Shown here one piece after another: positions 1 through 7,825 of a DNA stretch of 7,913 nt; within the stretch, counting starts at the first letter, position 1, and every line of letters begins with the position of its first letter. The notes below the pieces were generated by a model, which did not search any database, was not told the origin of the DNA, and saw nothing but the letters and a program-made list of their open reading frames with translations. The position numbers were made by a program, and so were the translations under genes. Origin of the DNA: Dokdonella_A sp035760865 (GTDB taxonomy: Bacteria; Pseudomonadota; Gammaproteobacteria; Xanthomonadales; Rhodanobacteraceae). The stretch lies in contig DASTSE010000248.1 of the NCBI GenBank assembly GCA_035760865.1, positions 1-7,913 on the forward strand, in the 5' to 3' direction.

Positions 1-265
1 GAATGGCACTGTCGCGCACGCATGCAGCGTGCGTGCGACGTGGCCCGCGAGCCGCGCCGGCCGACGTGGGTCCGCTCTGCGCGGACAGCGAACCAACGCG
101 CGCGTTCGTCGCGCGGGTCGGTCGATCCGGCGGCCTGTCGCGGACGCGTTCGCGCCGTCGCGTCGCGTTCCGGCGAGGACTCGTCCGCACCGCCCTGTAT
201 GGATTCGCCGCGCCCTGCGGCGTATCCTTGCGCGCCCGCAATTTTCCCCACTTTCGGACCCATTC
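1..265. other. Upstream non-coding region before the glutamate dehydrogenase gene
   Basis: No protein gene is supported here. Reading frames stay open on the plus strand, but their translations are arginine- and cysteine-rich and match nothing I recognise, as expected from GC-rich DNA with few stops. The last 30 bases (about 239-256) are locally richer in A/T, which would suit the leader or promoter of the gene starting at 266. No -35/-10 pair is good enough to call. The best is TATCCT at 223-228 with TGGATT at 200-205 (17-base spacer), a weak match. Whatever gene lies to the left ended before base 1 or is not recognisable. Confidence 0.6.
15..33. other. Short GC hairpin, possible end of an upstream transcript
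   Basis: CGCACGC (15-21) is the exact reverse complement of GCGTGCG (27-33), with loop ATGCA between. Flanking GTCGC (11-15) and GCGAC (35-39) are also complementary, so the fold can be drawn in a slightly different register with a small bulge. No T-run follows, so it is not a standard intrinsic terminator. It could be a weak terminator of an unseen gene on the left or chance pairing in GC-rich DNA. Confidence 0.25.
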
Positions 266-3200
266 ATGACCGCACAAGGCGCCGCGTCCGGCACGCACGT
301 CGATCCGATCCTCGACCATCTTTCGACCCGGCTCAGCGGCACGGCCCTCGCGGACGCGCAGTCGTTCGCGCGCGAGTTCCTGCGGCGCATCCCCGCGGAC
401 GAGATCGCCGAACGGCCGGCGGCGGAGTGGTCGGCGCTGGCGCAGAGTGCGTTCGAATTCATGCGCGAGCGGAGGACCGGTGCGGCCCGGGTGCGCGTCT
501 CCAATCCGGCAGTCGGCATGGGGCGCACGCGCACGATCGTCGACGTCGTCACCGACGACATGCCGTTCCTCGTCGACTCGGTCGGCATGGCCCTGACCGC
601 ATCGGGCCACACGGTCCACGCGGTCGTCCATCCCGTGTATCGCGTCGAACGCGACGCGAACGGCCGCCTCCTCACGCTGGTCGCGGCGGACTCGAACCAG
701 GGCGCTGCCGAATCGGTCATGCACTTCGAGATCGATCGCGTCGCCGACGCCGCCGAACTCGATCGCCTGCAACAGCAGGTCGTCGCTGCGCTCGACGACG
801 TCCGCGCGAGCGTGTCCGACTGGCAGGCGATGCGCAAGCGCATGCTCGACCTCGCCGATTCGATCGCCGGCAAGCCGATGCCGGTCGACGCGGACGGCAT
901 GGCCGAGGCGCAGGCATTCCTGCGCTGGGCCGCGAACGACAACTTCACGTTCCTCGGCTGTCGCGACTATGCGGTCGTCGACACCGGCGACGACGAGGTG
1001 CTGCAGGCGGTCGAAGGCTCCGGCCTCGGCATCCTGCGCGGTTCCGAGCGCTCGCTCGCGCCGCGTTCGCTGCGCACGCTCGTCGCGAAGGGCCTGCCGC
1101 AGTCCGGATCGATGGACGCGATCATCCTGACCAAGACGAATGCGCGCTCGCACGTGCACCGGCCCGGCTACATGGACTACATCGGCGTGCTCGGCTTCGA
1201 CGCGAACGGCGTGCCGGTGACCGAGCAGCGTTTCCTCGGCCTGTTCACGACCAACGCATACATGGCCCGCCCGCAGGACGTGCCGCTCGTGCGGCGCAAG
1301 GTCGAGACGGTCATGCAGAGGTCGGGACTGCGTCGCGATTCGCACTCGGGCAAGGCGCTGCGGCACGTGCTCGAACTGCTGCCGCGCGACGAACTGCTGC
1401 AGGCCAGCGAGGACGAGCTGTTCACGACCGCGACCGGCATCCTCGCGCTCGGCGCGCGGCCGCGCACGCGCGTGTTCATCCGTCGCGACAAATATGGCCG
1501 CTTCTACTCGTGCCTCGTGTTCCTGCCGCGCGACCGCTTCGATACCCAGGTTCGCGAACGCATCGAGAGCCTGCTGAAGGGCGCGCTGCGCGGCGAGCGG
1601 ATCGACTCGTCGATCCAGCTCGGCGAGTCGCCGCTCGCGCAGCTGCACCTGGTCGTGCGACCGAAACCGGGCGACCTCGTCGCCTACGATGTCGGCGCGC
1701 TCGAAACGCAGGTCGCGCGCATCGTGCGCAACTGGCACGACGAACTGCGCGACGCGCTGGTCGCGCAGCACGGCGAAGCCGACGGCCTGCGCATCGCCGC
1801 GCGCTACGGTCGCGCGCTCACGGCGGCCTACATCGAGGAGGCGACCCCGCGCATCGCCGCGGCGGACCTCGCGCTCGCGACGTCGCTGCGCGACGGCGGC
1901 GACATCAAGCTCAGCCTCGCGCCTTCGATCCGCCGACCGGACACGCTGCAGTTCAAGGTGTTCCGCCAGGGCGGCGCGATCGCCCTGTCGGAGGTCATCC
2001 CGCTGCTCGAGAACATGGGCCTCAGGGTGCTCACCGAGCAGCTCAGCGAGATCGGCCTGCCGGATGCGACCGTCTACGTGCAGGACATCGCGGTGCAGGC
2101 ATCCACGCGCTGCGCGTTCGACATCGAGCAGGTCGGCGATGCGTTCGAAGCGGCATTCGCGAGCATCTGGCGCGGCGATGCCGAGAACGATGCGTTCAAC
2201 AAGCTCATCCTCGGCGCACGCCTGGACTGGCGCCAGGTGAGCGTGCTGCGCGGCTACTGCAAGTACCTGTTGCAGACCGGCGTGACGTTCTCGCAGAGCT
2301 ACATGGAGGAGACCCTCAACCGCTATCCGGCGCTGGCCGGATTGCTGGTGGAGCTGTTCGAGGCGGGCTTCGACCCCGCGCGCGAAAGCCTCGACGCGGG
2401 CGCAGCGAAGGCGGCGGGCGAGCGCCTCGGCGGCGAACTCCGGGCGCTGGTTCCGGCGGACGTGCTCGGCAAGCTGCCGCCGAAGTTCGTCGACGACCTC
2501 GTCGGCGTGCGCGCGAAATCGCGCATGGACCAGATCGTCGCGATCATCGGTGCGATCAAGGCGCTGCTCGAACACGTCGCGAGCCTCGACGAGGACCGCA
2601 TCCTGCGTGCCTACCTCGGCGTGATCGGCGCGACGCTGCGCACGAACTACTTCCAGCGGCGCGACGGCGCGCACCACCACTACATCAGCTTCAAGTTCGA
2701 TTCGGCGAAGGTGCCGGACCTGCCCAAGCCGAAGCCGTATCGCGAGATCTTCGTCTATGGGCCGCGTGTCGAGGGCGTGCACCTGCGCTTCGGCCCGGTC
2801 GCGCGCGGCGGCCTGCGCTGGTCGGATCGCCGCGAGGATTTCCGCACCGAAGTCCTCGGCCTCGTCAAGGCGCAGATGGTGAAGAACACGGTGATCGTGC
2901 CGGTCGGATCGAAGGGCGGCTTCTTCGTCAAGCATCCGCCCGCGGGCGGCGATCGCGACGCGGTGCTCGCCGAGGGCATCGCCTGCTACAAGATGTTCAT
3001 CAACGGCCTGCTCGACATCACCGACAACCTGGTCGAGGGCAAGGTCGTGCATCCGCAGGACGTCGTGCGCCACGACGGCGACGATCCGTACCTCGTCGTC
3101 GCCGCCGACAAGGGCACGGCCACGTTCTCGGACATCGCCAATGGCGTCAGCGCCGAGCACGGCTTCTGGCTCGGCGACGCGTTCGCCTCCGGCGGTTCGG

Positions 3201-5212
3201 TCGGCTACGATCACAAGAAGATGGGCATCACCGCGAAGGGCGGCTGGGAGTCGGTCAAGCGCCACTTCCGCGCGATGGGCCGCGACAGCCAGGGCGAGGA
3301 CTTCACCTGCGTCGGCATTGGCGACATGTCCGGCGACGTTTTCGGCAACGGCATGCTCCTGTCCCGGCACATCCGTCTCGTCGCCGCATTCGACCACCGC
3401 CACATCTTCCTCGATCCGAACCCCGACGCGGCGATCTCGTTCAAGGAGCGCGAGCGCCTGTTCGCGCTGCCGCGCTCGTCGTGGGACGACTACGACAAGT
3501 CGCTGATCTCCGCTGGCGGCGGCGTCTTCGCGCGCGGCGCGAAGACGATCCCGTTGTCGCCTGAAGCCTGCCGCGTGCTCGGCATCGCCGAAGGCACCGC
3601 GCAGCTCACGCCGACCGAACTCATGAGCGCGATCCTCAAGGCGCCGGTCGACCTGTTGTGGAACGGCGGCATCGGCACCTACGTCAAGGCCGAAAGCGAG
3701 ACCAATTCCGATGTCGGCGACCGTGCCAACAACGCGCTGCGCATCAACGGACGCGACCTGCGCTGCAGGGTGGTCGGCGAGGGCGGCAATCTCGGCCTGA
3801 CGCAGCGTGGGCGCATCGAGGCCGCGCAGAACGGCGTGCTGCTGAACACCGATTTCATCGACAACTCGGCCGGCGTCGACACGTCCGACCACGAAGTCAA
3901 CATCAAGATCCTGCTCAACGACGCGGTGCAGCGCGGCGAACTGACGCTCGACCAGCGCAATGTGCAGCTTGCCGCGATGACCGAAGAGGTCGAGCGGCTC
4001 GTGCTGGCCGACAACTACCGCCAGAACCAGGCGATCACCGTGATGGAGCACATGTCGGTGCACCGGCTCGGCTCGAACGCGCACTTCATCCGCACGCTCG
4101 AAGCGGAAGGGGTGCTCGACCGCCAGATCGAGTTCCTGCCGTCGGACGCCGAACTCGCCGAGCGCAAGGTGCGCCACCAGGGCCTGACGCGGCCCGAACT
4201 GTCGGTGCTGCTGTCGTACTCGAAGATCAAGCTCTACCAGCAGTTGCTCGATTCCGACGTGCCGGAAGACCCGTTCCTGTCGAAGGAACTCGTGCGCTAC
4301 TTCCCCGAGCCGTTGCGCGAGGGTTACGCCGCGCACATGCAGCGGCATCGCCTCAAGCGCGAGATCATCGCGACCGTGGTGACCAATTCGATGGTCAACC
4401 GCATGGACGCGACCTTCGTGCTGCGCATGCAGGAAGACACCGGCCAGTCGCCGGCTTCGATCGCGAAGGCGTACTCGGCGGTGCGCGAGATCGTCGACGC
4501 GCGCGGCATCTGGGCCGACATCGAGGCGCTCGACGGCCGGGTCGGCGAGACGGTGCAGATCGACGCATTGCTCAAGCTGTGGGACGTGCTGCGCAACCTC
4601 ACGCGCTGGCTGCTCAACCAGCGCGGCGCGAGCCTCGACATCGCCGACATCGTCGAGCGATACACTCCGGGCGTGGCCGAGCTGTCGGCCGCCCTTCCGC
4701 ACGTGCTGACCTCCAACGGCCGCGCCGACTACGAGGTCGACGTCGAGAAGTGGCAGGGACTCGACATCCCCGAAGCGCTCGCGCAGCGCCTCGCCAAGGT
4801 CGCCGAGCTCAACTCCGCCTTCGACATCGTCGAGATCGCGCTCGAGGCGGGACAAGCGGTCGAGCGCGTCGCGTCGGTGTTCTTCGAGCTCGGCCAGGCG
4901 CTCGACATCGACGGCCTGCGGCGACAGATCGAAAACCTTCCGGTCGAGAGCCGCTGGCACGCGCAGGCGCGCGGCTCGCTGCGCGACGAGCTCGCGTCGC
5001 AGCATCGCGCGCTCGCGCGCCAGGTGCTCGCCGGCGCGGCCGCCGACGATGCCCATCCGGTCGCGCGCTGGCTCGAGCGCGACGACCCGGCACTGAAGTT
5101 CACGCTCGGCCTGCTCGAGGAGATCCGCGCGCAGACGGTCGACTATCCGATCGCATCGGTGGCGCTGCGGCGCTTCGCGCAGCTCGTGCAAGCGGCCGCG
5201 AAGGCCGCGTAG
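266..5212 (+). CDS. gdhB: NAD-specific glutamate dehydrogenase, large (180 kDa class) type
   Basis: Catalyses oxidative deamination of L-glutamate with NAD+ to 2-oxoglutarate, ammonia and NADH in the cytoplasm, mainly a catabolic reaction in this family. The 1648 residues match the usual length of about 1,600. The long N-terminal half holds ACT-like regulatory segments (about residues 70-150, 395-475 and 560-615). The catalytic core has ARGGLRWSDR (846-855), then MVKNTVIVPVGSKGGF (871-886). By analogy with classical GDHs, K873 and K883 are probably the substrate and catalytic lysines, and D948 in AADKGTATFSD the catalytic aspartate. The dinucleotide fold shows GIGDMSGDVFGNG (1017-1029) and VVGEGGNLGLTQRGR (from about 1169). 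The ATG at 266 opens MTAQGAASG just before conserved helical sequence, but has no clear Shine-Dalgarno, so the exact start is slightly uncertain. The frame is intact. Such enzymes are often allosterically controlled by amino acids (family knowledge). The symbol follows Pseudomonas aeruginosa usage. Confidence 0.96.
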   Translation: MTAQGAASGTHVDPILDHLSTRLSGTALADAQSFAREFLRRIPADEIAERPAAEWSALAQSAFEFMRERRTGAARVRVSNPAVGMGRTRTIVDVVTDDMPFLVDSVGMALTASGHTVHAVVHPVYRVERDANGRLLTLVAADSNQGAAESVMHFEIDRVADAAELDRLQQQVVAALDDVRASVSDWQAMRKRMLDLADSIAGKPMPVDADGMAEAQAFLRWAANDNFTFLGCRDYAVVDTGDDEVLQAVEGSGLGILRGSERSLAPRSLRTLVAKGLPQSGSMDAIILTKTNARSHVHRPGYMDYIGVLGFDANGVPVTEQRFLGLFTTNAYMARPQDVPLVRRKVETVMQRSGLRRDSHSGKALRHVLELLPRDELLQASEDELFTTATGILALGARPRTRVFIRRDKYGRFYSCLVFLPRDRFDTQVRERIESLLKGALRGERIDSSIQLGESPLAQLHLVVRPKPGDLVAYDVGALETQVARIVRNWHDELRDALVAQHGEADGLRIAARYGRALTAAYIEEATPRIAAADLALATSLRDGGDIKLSLAPSIRRPDTLQFKVFRQGGAIALSEVIPLLENMGLRVLTEQLSEIGLPDATVYVQDIAVQASTRCAFDIEQVGDAFEAAFASIWRGDAENDAFNKLILGARLDWRQVSVLRGYCKYLLQTGVTFSQSYMEETLNRYPALAGLLVELFEAGFDPARESLDAGAAKAAGERLGGELRALVPADVLGKLPPKFVDDLVGVRAKSRMDQIVAIIGAIKALLEHVASLDEDRILRAYLGVIGATLRTNYFQRRDGAHHHYISFKFDSAKVPDLPKPKPYREIFVYGPRVEGVHLRFGPVARGGLRWSDRREDFRTEVLGLVKAQMVKNTVIVPVGSKGGFFVKHPPAGGDRDAVLAEGIACYKMFINGLLDITDNLVEGKVVHPQDVVRHDGDDPYLVVAADKGTATFSDIANGVSAEHGFWLGDAFASGGSVGYDHKKMGITAKGGWESVKRHFRAMGRDSQGEDFTCVGIGDMSGDVFGNGMLLSRHIRLVAAFDHRHIFLDPNPDAAISFKERERLFALPRSSWDDYDKSLISAGGGVFARGAKTIPLSPEACRVLGIAEGTAQLTPTELMSAILKAPVDLLWNGGIGTYVKAESETNSDVGDRANNALRINGRDLRCRVVGEGGNLGLTQRGRIEAAQNGVLLNTDFIDNSAGVDTSDHEVNIKILLNDAVQRGELTLDQRNVQLAAMTEEVERLVLADNYRQNQAITVMEHMSVHRLGSNAHFIRTLEAEGVLDRQIEFLPSDAELAERKVRHQGLTRPELSVLLSYSKIKLYQQLLDSDVPEDPFLSKELVRYFPEPLREGYAAHMQRHRLKREIIATVVTNSMVNRMDATFVLRMQEDTGQSPASIAKAYSAVREIVDARGIWADIEALDGRVGETVQIDALLKLWDVLRNLTRWLLNQRGASLDIADIVERYTPGVAELSAALPHVLTSNGRADYEVDVEKWQGLDIPEALAQRLAKVAELNSAFDIVEIALEAGQAVERVASVFFELGQALDIDGLRRQIENLPVESRWHAQARGSLRDELASQHRALARQVLAGAAADDAHPVARWLERDDPALKFTLGLLEEIRAQTVDYPIASVALRRFAQLVQAAAKAA

Positions 5213-5235
5213 CGACCCGCCGATCCCGCACGTCA

Positions 5236-5289
5236 CGTAGGGTTGGCCCCGGCCCACCGTTCCAATGGTGGGCCAAGGCACACCCTACG
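5236..5289. repeat. Nested palindromic intergenic element (REP/MITE-like)
   Basis: Outer arms CGTAGGGT (5236-5243) and ACCCTACG (5282-5289) are perfect reverse complements. Inside them GGCCCACC (5251-5258) and GGTGGGCC (5267-5274) form a second perfect 8-bp stem, extendable by a G-T and a T-A pair to a TCCA loop (5261-5264). The segments between the two stems are unpaired or pair in an alternative register: TTGGCC at 5243-5248 with GGCCAA at 5271-5276. The element starts 24 bases after the gdh stop codon. From memory, GTAGGGT...GGCCCACC...ACCCTAC palindromes recur between genes in Xanthomonadales genomes, but only one copy is in this window, so its repetitive nature is inferred. There is no T-run, though the structure may still slow RNA decay or help end gdh transcription. 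Confidence 0.6.
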
Positions 5290-5406
5290 AAGGTGCGATC
5301 CGGTGCCGGCGAGAACGCTGCGCTCGTCGCACCGATCGTGATCGTGGTTGCGCGGGTCTCGCCGCACAGCCGAGAATCGCGACGACGCCCCTGCCGGTCC
5401 CTCCGA

Positions 5407-6171
5407 ATGTCACGACGCATCGCTTTCGTCGCCGCCCAGACCGAGGAAGCGATCGCCGCGCGCACCGAGCTCGTCGCGCGCCATGGCGAGGTGCCGATCG
5501 ACCAGGCGGACGTCATCGTCGCGCTCGGCGGCGATGGCTTCATGCTGCGTTCGCTCCATCGCCACATGGCGCGCGGACTGCCCGTGTACGGCATGAAGCT
5601 CGGTACGGTCGGCTTCCTCATGAACCAGTTCAGCCTCGACCGGCTCGACGAGCGCATCGAGCACGCGCAGCCGACGGTGTTGCGCCCGCTGCTCATGGAG
5701 GCGGTCACCGAGGCCGGCAGCAGCACGACGTCGCTCGCGTTCAACGAGGTGTCGCTGCTGCGCCAGACCAAGCAGGCGGCGCACGTGCGCGTGCTGCTCA
5801 ACGGCGTGAGCAAGATCGACGAACTCGTCTGCGACGGCGTGCTGGTGTCGACGACCGCGGGTTCGACCGCCTACAACCTTTCCGCGCACGGGCCGATCCT
5901 ACCGCTCGGCTCGCAGCTGCTCGCGCTCACGCCGATCAGCCCGTTCCGCCCGCGACGCTGGCGCGGCGCGATCCTGCCTGCGGTCACCGAGGTGAAGTTC
6001 GAAATCCTCGACCCGTACAAGCGCCCGGTGAGCGCGACCGCGGACTCGCACGAGGTGCGCGACGTCACCGAAGTGTCGATCCGCGAGTCGCGCGATCAGA
6101 CCGTGACCCTGCTGTTCGACCCCGAACACAATCTCGAGGAACGCATCCTCAACGAGCAGTTCGAGCTGTAG
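5407..6171 (+). CDS. nadK: NAD kinase
   Basis: Phosphorylates NAD+ on the 2'-hydroxyl of the adenosine ribose to give NADP+, the only route to NADP(H), in the cytoplasm. The 254 residues show the family hallmarks in order: N-terminal RRIAFVA strand, VALGGDG (38-44, with D43 the expected proton acceptor), YGMKLGTVGFLMN (61-73), FNE (112-114), the CDGVLVSTTAGSTAYNLSAHG nucleotide-binding stretch (142-162), and DPYKRPVSATADS (202-214). The length is short compared with the roughly 290-residue E. coli enzyme but normal for the Xanthomonas-type form. The frame is open far upstream; ATG 5407 was chosen because MSRRIAFVA matches the usual family N-terminus. The Shine-Dalgarno is weak (CCCTCCGA precedes the ATG). 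It is separated from gdh by 194 bases with a palindrome and followed after 3 bases by the aminopeptidase gene. Confidence 0.97.
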   Translation: MSRRIAFVAAQTEEAIAARTELVARHGEVPIDQADVIVALGGDGFMLRSLHRHMARGLPVYGMKLGTVGFLMNQFSLDRLDERIEHAQPTVLRPLLMEAVTEAGSSTTSLAFNEVSLLRQTKQAAHVRVLLNGVSKIDELVCDGVLVSTTAGSTAYNLSAHGPILPLGSQLLALTPISPFRPRRWRGAILPAVTEVKFEILDPYKRPVSATADSHEVRDVTEVSIRESRDQTVTLLFDPEHNLEERILNEQFEL

Positions 6172-6174
6172 CGG

Positions 6175-7281
6175 ATGACGCACCGGTCGCGGCAGCCGTG
6201 TTCGCGCCGCCCGCGCGCTCGCAAGACCCTGTCGCGGCTGGCCGTGCTGTTCCTGCTCGCTGCGGCGACCGGTTGTGCGTCGTTGCGCTACTACGCGCAC
6301 GTCGTGCACGGGCAGGCCGCCTTGCTCGCGCAGCGCGAACCGATCGAGCGGGCGGTCGACGACCCGCGCCTCGATCCGTCGGTGCGCGACAGCCTGCGTG
6401 GCGCGCTCGCGGCGCGCCGCTTCGCGAGCGACCGCCTCGACCTTCCGCGCAACCGCAGCTACGCGAGCTACGTGCAGCTGGACCGCCCGTTCGTGACCTG
6501 GAGCGTATTCGCCGCGCCGGAATTCGCGGTCGAGCCGATCACGCACTGCTTCCCGTTTGCGGGTTGCGTCGGCTATCTCGGATTCTTCGACCACGCGCGG
6601 GCAGAGCGCGAGGCGAAGAAGCTCGTGGGCGAGGGTTACGACACGGCCGTCCGCGGCGTCGCCGCCTACTCGACGCTCGGCTGGTTCGCCGACCCGATCG
6701 TCTCGAGCATGCTGCGCGGCGGCGACGACGAACTCGATCGCGTCATCTTCCATGAACTCGCGCACCAGAAGCTCTACCTGCGCGACGACACCGCGTTCAA
6801 CGAATCGTACGCGAGCTTCGTCGCCGACGAGGGGTTGCGCGAGTGGCGCGCGGCAAACGGGCGCGTCGCAGCGGACGGCGGCTCCGATCATGACGACGAT
6901 TTCACGCGACTTGCGCTCGACCTGCGGGAGCGATTGCGCACGCTGTACGCGTCGCCGCTCGACGAAGCCGCGATGCGGCGCGACAAGGCCGCCGCGATCG
7001 AGGCATTCCGTGCCCGCCTGCGCGACCTGCGCGAGCGCGAGTGGCACGGCGACCACGCCTACGACGCCTGGCTCGCGGCGCCGATCAACAACGCGAGCCT
7101 GGTTCCGTTCGGCCTGTACGATCGGTGGATCGATGCATTCGCGGCGCTGTTCTCCGCGAGCGACGGCGACTGGAGTGCGTTCCACGCGCGCGTGCGCGAA
7201 CTCGCGCGGCTGCCGCGAAGCAAGCGCGAGCAACGGCTCGACGCGCTGGGATCGGCCGAACGCGGTGCGCACGCACGCTGA
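6175..7281 (+). CDS. Predicted zinc aminopeptidase lipoprotein (COG4324 / PF10023 type)
   Basis: A 368-residue probable metallopeptidase anchored in the envelope. The N-terminus has a basic region (several Arg to residue 21), a hydrophobic core (LAVLFLLAAAT), and a lipobox-like ATGC placing the lipidated cysteine at residue 34. Ala follows it, consistent with sorting to the outer membrane under the Lol +2 rule. Downstream sequence YYAHVVHGQAALLAQREPI resembles the family start. The zinc motif HELAH is at 193-197, with E210 in FNESYASFVADEG as the likely third ligand and 14 to 18 residues of intervening sequence typical of the family. The substrate is unknown; aminopeptidase activity is a family prediction. 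The start is 3 bases after the nadK stop without a strong Shine-Dalgarno, suggesting translational coupling. The n-region is long, so an exact start elsewhere cannot be excluded, although no good alternative is visible. Pair SRR is not a proper twin-arginine motif. Confidence 0.88.
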   Translation: MTHRSRQPCSRRPRARKTLSRLAVLFLLAAATGCASLRYYAHVVHGQAALLAQREPIERAVDDPRLDPSVRDSLRGALAARRFASDRLDLPRNRSYASYVQLDRPFVTWSVFAAPEFAVEPITHCFPFAGCVGYLGFFDHARAEREAKKLVGEGYDTAVRGVAAYSTLGWFADPIVSSMLRGGDDELDRVIFHELAHQKLYLRDDTAFNESYASFVADEGLREWRAANGRVAADGGSDHDDDFTRLALDLRERLRTLYASPLDEAAMRRDKAAAIEAFRARLRDLREREWHGDHAYDAWLAAPINNASLVPFGLYDRWIDAFAALFSASDGDWSAFHARVRELARLPRSKREQRLDALGSAERGAHAR

Positions 7282-7290
7282 ATGCGTCGG

Positions 7291-7320
7291 CGCAGGACTG
7301 CGGTCAACCGCATCCGTGCG
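7291..7320 (+). terminator. Possible hairpin after the aminopeptidase gene
   Basis: Ten bases after the aminopeptidase stop, TGCGG (7299-7303) pairs with CCGCA (7308-7312) around a TCAA loop. Past a one-base bulge (C7298), GGA (7295-7297) pairs with TCC (7313-7315), and CGC (7291-7293) with GCG (7318-7320) beyond a small internal loop. Only short T content follows (GTTGT at about 7326-7330), so this is not a classical intrinsic terminator. It may instead be part of the leader of the next gene. Confidence 0.35.
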
Positions 7321-7359
7321 CGCGCGTTGTCGGGAGCAGGGCGATGACGCCCGCTTCGA

Positions 7360-7365
7360 AGGAGG
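7360..7365 (+). promoter_or_regulatory. Strong Shine-Dalgarno site for the YXWGXW gene
   Basis: AGGAGG sits 7 bases before ATG 7373, ideal spacing and a near-perfect anti-16S match. It fixes the start at 7373 rather than the second in-frame ATG at 7379. It stands out because gdh and nadK in this window have no comparable site, implying that this small secreted protein can be made at a high rate. Confidence 0.85.
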
Positions 7366-7372
7366 AATCGTC

Positions 7373-7693
7373 ATGCGTATGCGCACACTCGCCCGCGCAT
7401 GTTTGGTGGCCGCAATCGCGTGCGCGGGGCTGTCGACGGCCGGTCCCGCGAGCGCACGCGTGGTTGCAGGCATCTCGATCGCCGTGGCGCCGCCGCCGCC
7501 GCGCGTCGAGCACGTCGGCGTGCGCGTCGGCCGCGTCTGGGCGCCGGGTTACTGGCGTTGGAACGGCGCCGGGCACGTCTGGGTCGGTGGCCGCTGGATC
7601 GTCGCACGTCCGGGTTATCGCTATTCCGGTGCGGGCTGGGTCCGGGTCGGGCCGCACTGGCGCTTCCATCGTGGCCATTGGGTGCGCCTGTAG
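7373..7693 (+). CDS. Small secreted YXWGXW-repeat-type protein
   Basis: A 106-residue exported protein. Residues 1-28 form a signal peptide: MRMRTLAR basic start, hydrophobic LVAAIACAGL, and a PASA cleavage site giving a mature protein from R29. A proline stretch (APPPPR, about 39-44) follows. The rest is Trp/Gly/Arg-rich with two related units: GYWRWNGAGHVWVGGRW (59-75) and GYRYSGAGWVRVGPHW (81-96), then HRGHWVRL at the end. This pattern matches the small periplasmic or extracellular YXWGXW (PF12779-like) proteins, whose function is unknown. The mature part is basic and lacks Asp, so binding to an anionic surface such as polysaccharide or nucleic acid is possible but only inferred. It lies 91 bases after the aminopeptidase stop with its own strong ribosome site, and may be in a separate transcript. 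Confidence 0.85.
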   Translation: MRMRTLARACLVAAIACAGLSTAGPASARVVAGISIAVAPPPPRVEHVGVRVGRVWAPGYWRWNGAGHVWVGGRWIVARPGYRYSGAGWVRVGPHWRFHRGHWVRL

Positions 7694-7776
7694 CGCCGCG
7701 ATCGTCGGTGGTCGGGGAGCGGGGTTGTCGAGACGAATCAGCGCGACCCGGCGGTCGCTGCATGGGCCTCGAAGCC

Positions 7777-7805
7777 GGATCGGCCTTGGCCCGCAGGGCC
7801 GATTC
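7777..7805. terminator. Imperfect hairpin downstream of the YXWGXW gene
   Basis: Bases 7777-7788 pair with 7794-7805 around the loop GCCCG. The core ATCGGCC/GGCCGAT (7779-7785 and 7797-7803) is perfect; the outer and inner parts include two G-T pairs. The stem begins 83 bases after the stop of the preceding gene. It is GC-rich but lacks a following T-run on either strand. It may be a factor-independent terminator of the weak type seen in high-GC genomes, or an RNA 3'-end stabiliser. Confidence 0.4.
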
Positions 7806-7825
7806 CGCTGGTGCCGCGTTGATTG

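Noticed and set aside
3..269. 88-codon plus-strand frame whose TGA overlaps the gdh ATG as ATGA, mimicking a coupled upstream gene
   Set aside because: The overlap looks like translational coupling, but the translation is Arg-rich and unrecognisable, codon use deteriorates toward the end (ttt, aat, tat, cat), and no ribosome site is visible for its start, which sits at the window edge.
22..3564. 1180-codon plus-strand open frame overlapping glutamate dehydrogenase
   Set aside because: It is a frame-shifted reading of the dehydrogenase, full of Arg/Ala/Gly/Pro, with no domain; the overlapping frame carries clear GDH motifs throughout.
5348..5377. Possible nadK promoter: TTGCGC at 5348-5353 and GAGAAT at 5372-5377 with an 18-base spacer
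   Set aside because: Only about half of the -35 and four of six -10 positions match the sigma-70 consensus, a level expected by chance; not strong enough to call.
6175..6276. Twin-arginine export signal at the aminopeptidase N-terminus (SRRPRARK)
   Set aside because: The residues after RR do not fit the SRRxFLK consensus, and the hydrophobic core followed by ATGC fits a standard lipoprotein signal better.
5265..6755. 496-codon plus-strand frame across nadK and the aminopeptidase
   Set aside because: Shadow of two real genes in another frame; composition is Arg/Ala/Pro-rich with no motif.
5899..7473. 524-codon open frame on the minus strand, antisense to nadK, the aminopeptidase and the start of the YXWGXW gene
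   Set aside because: It lies opposite three well-supported genes, its translation is Arg/Val/Ala/Glu-rich with no recognisable motif, and long antisense frames are expected when third positions are almost always G or C.
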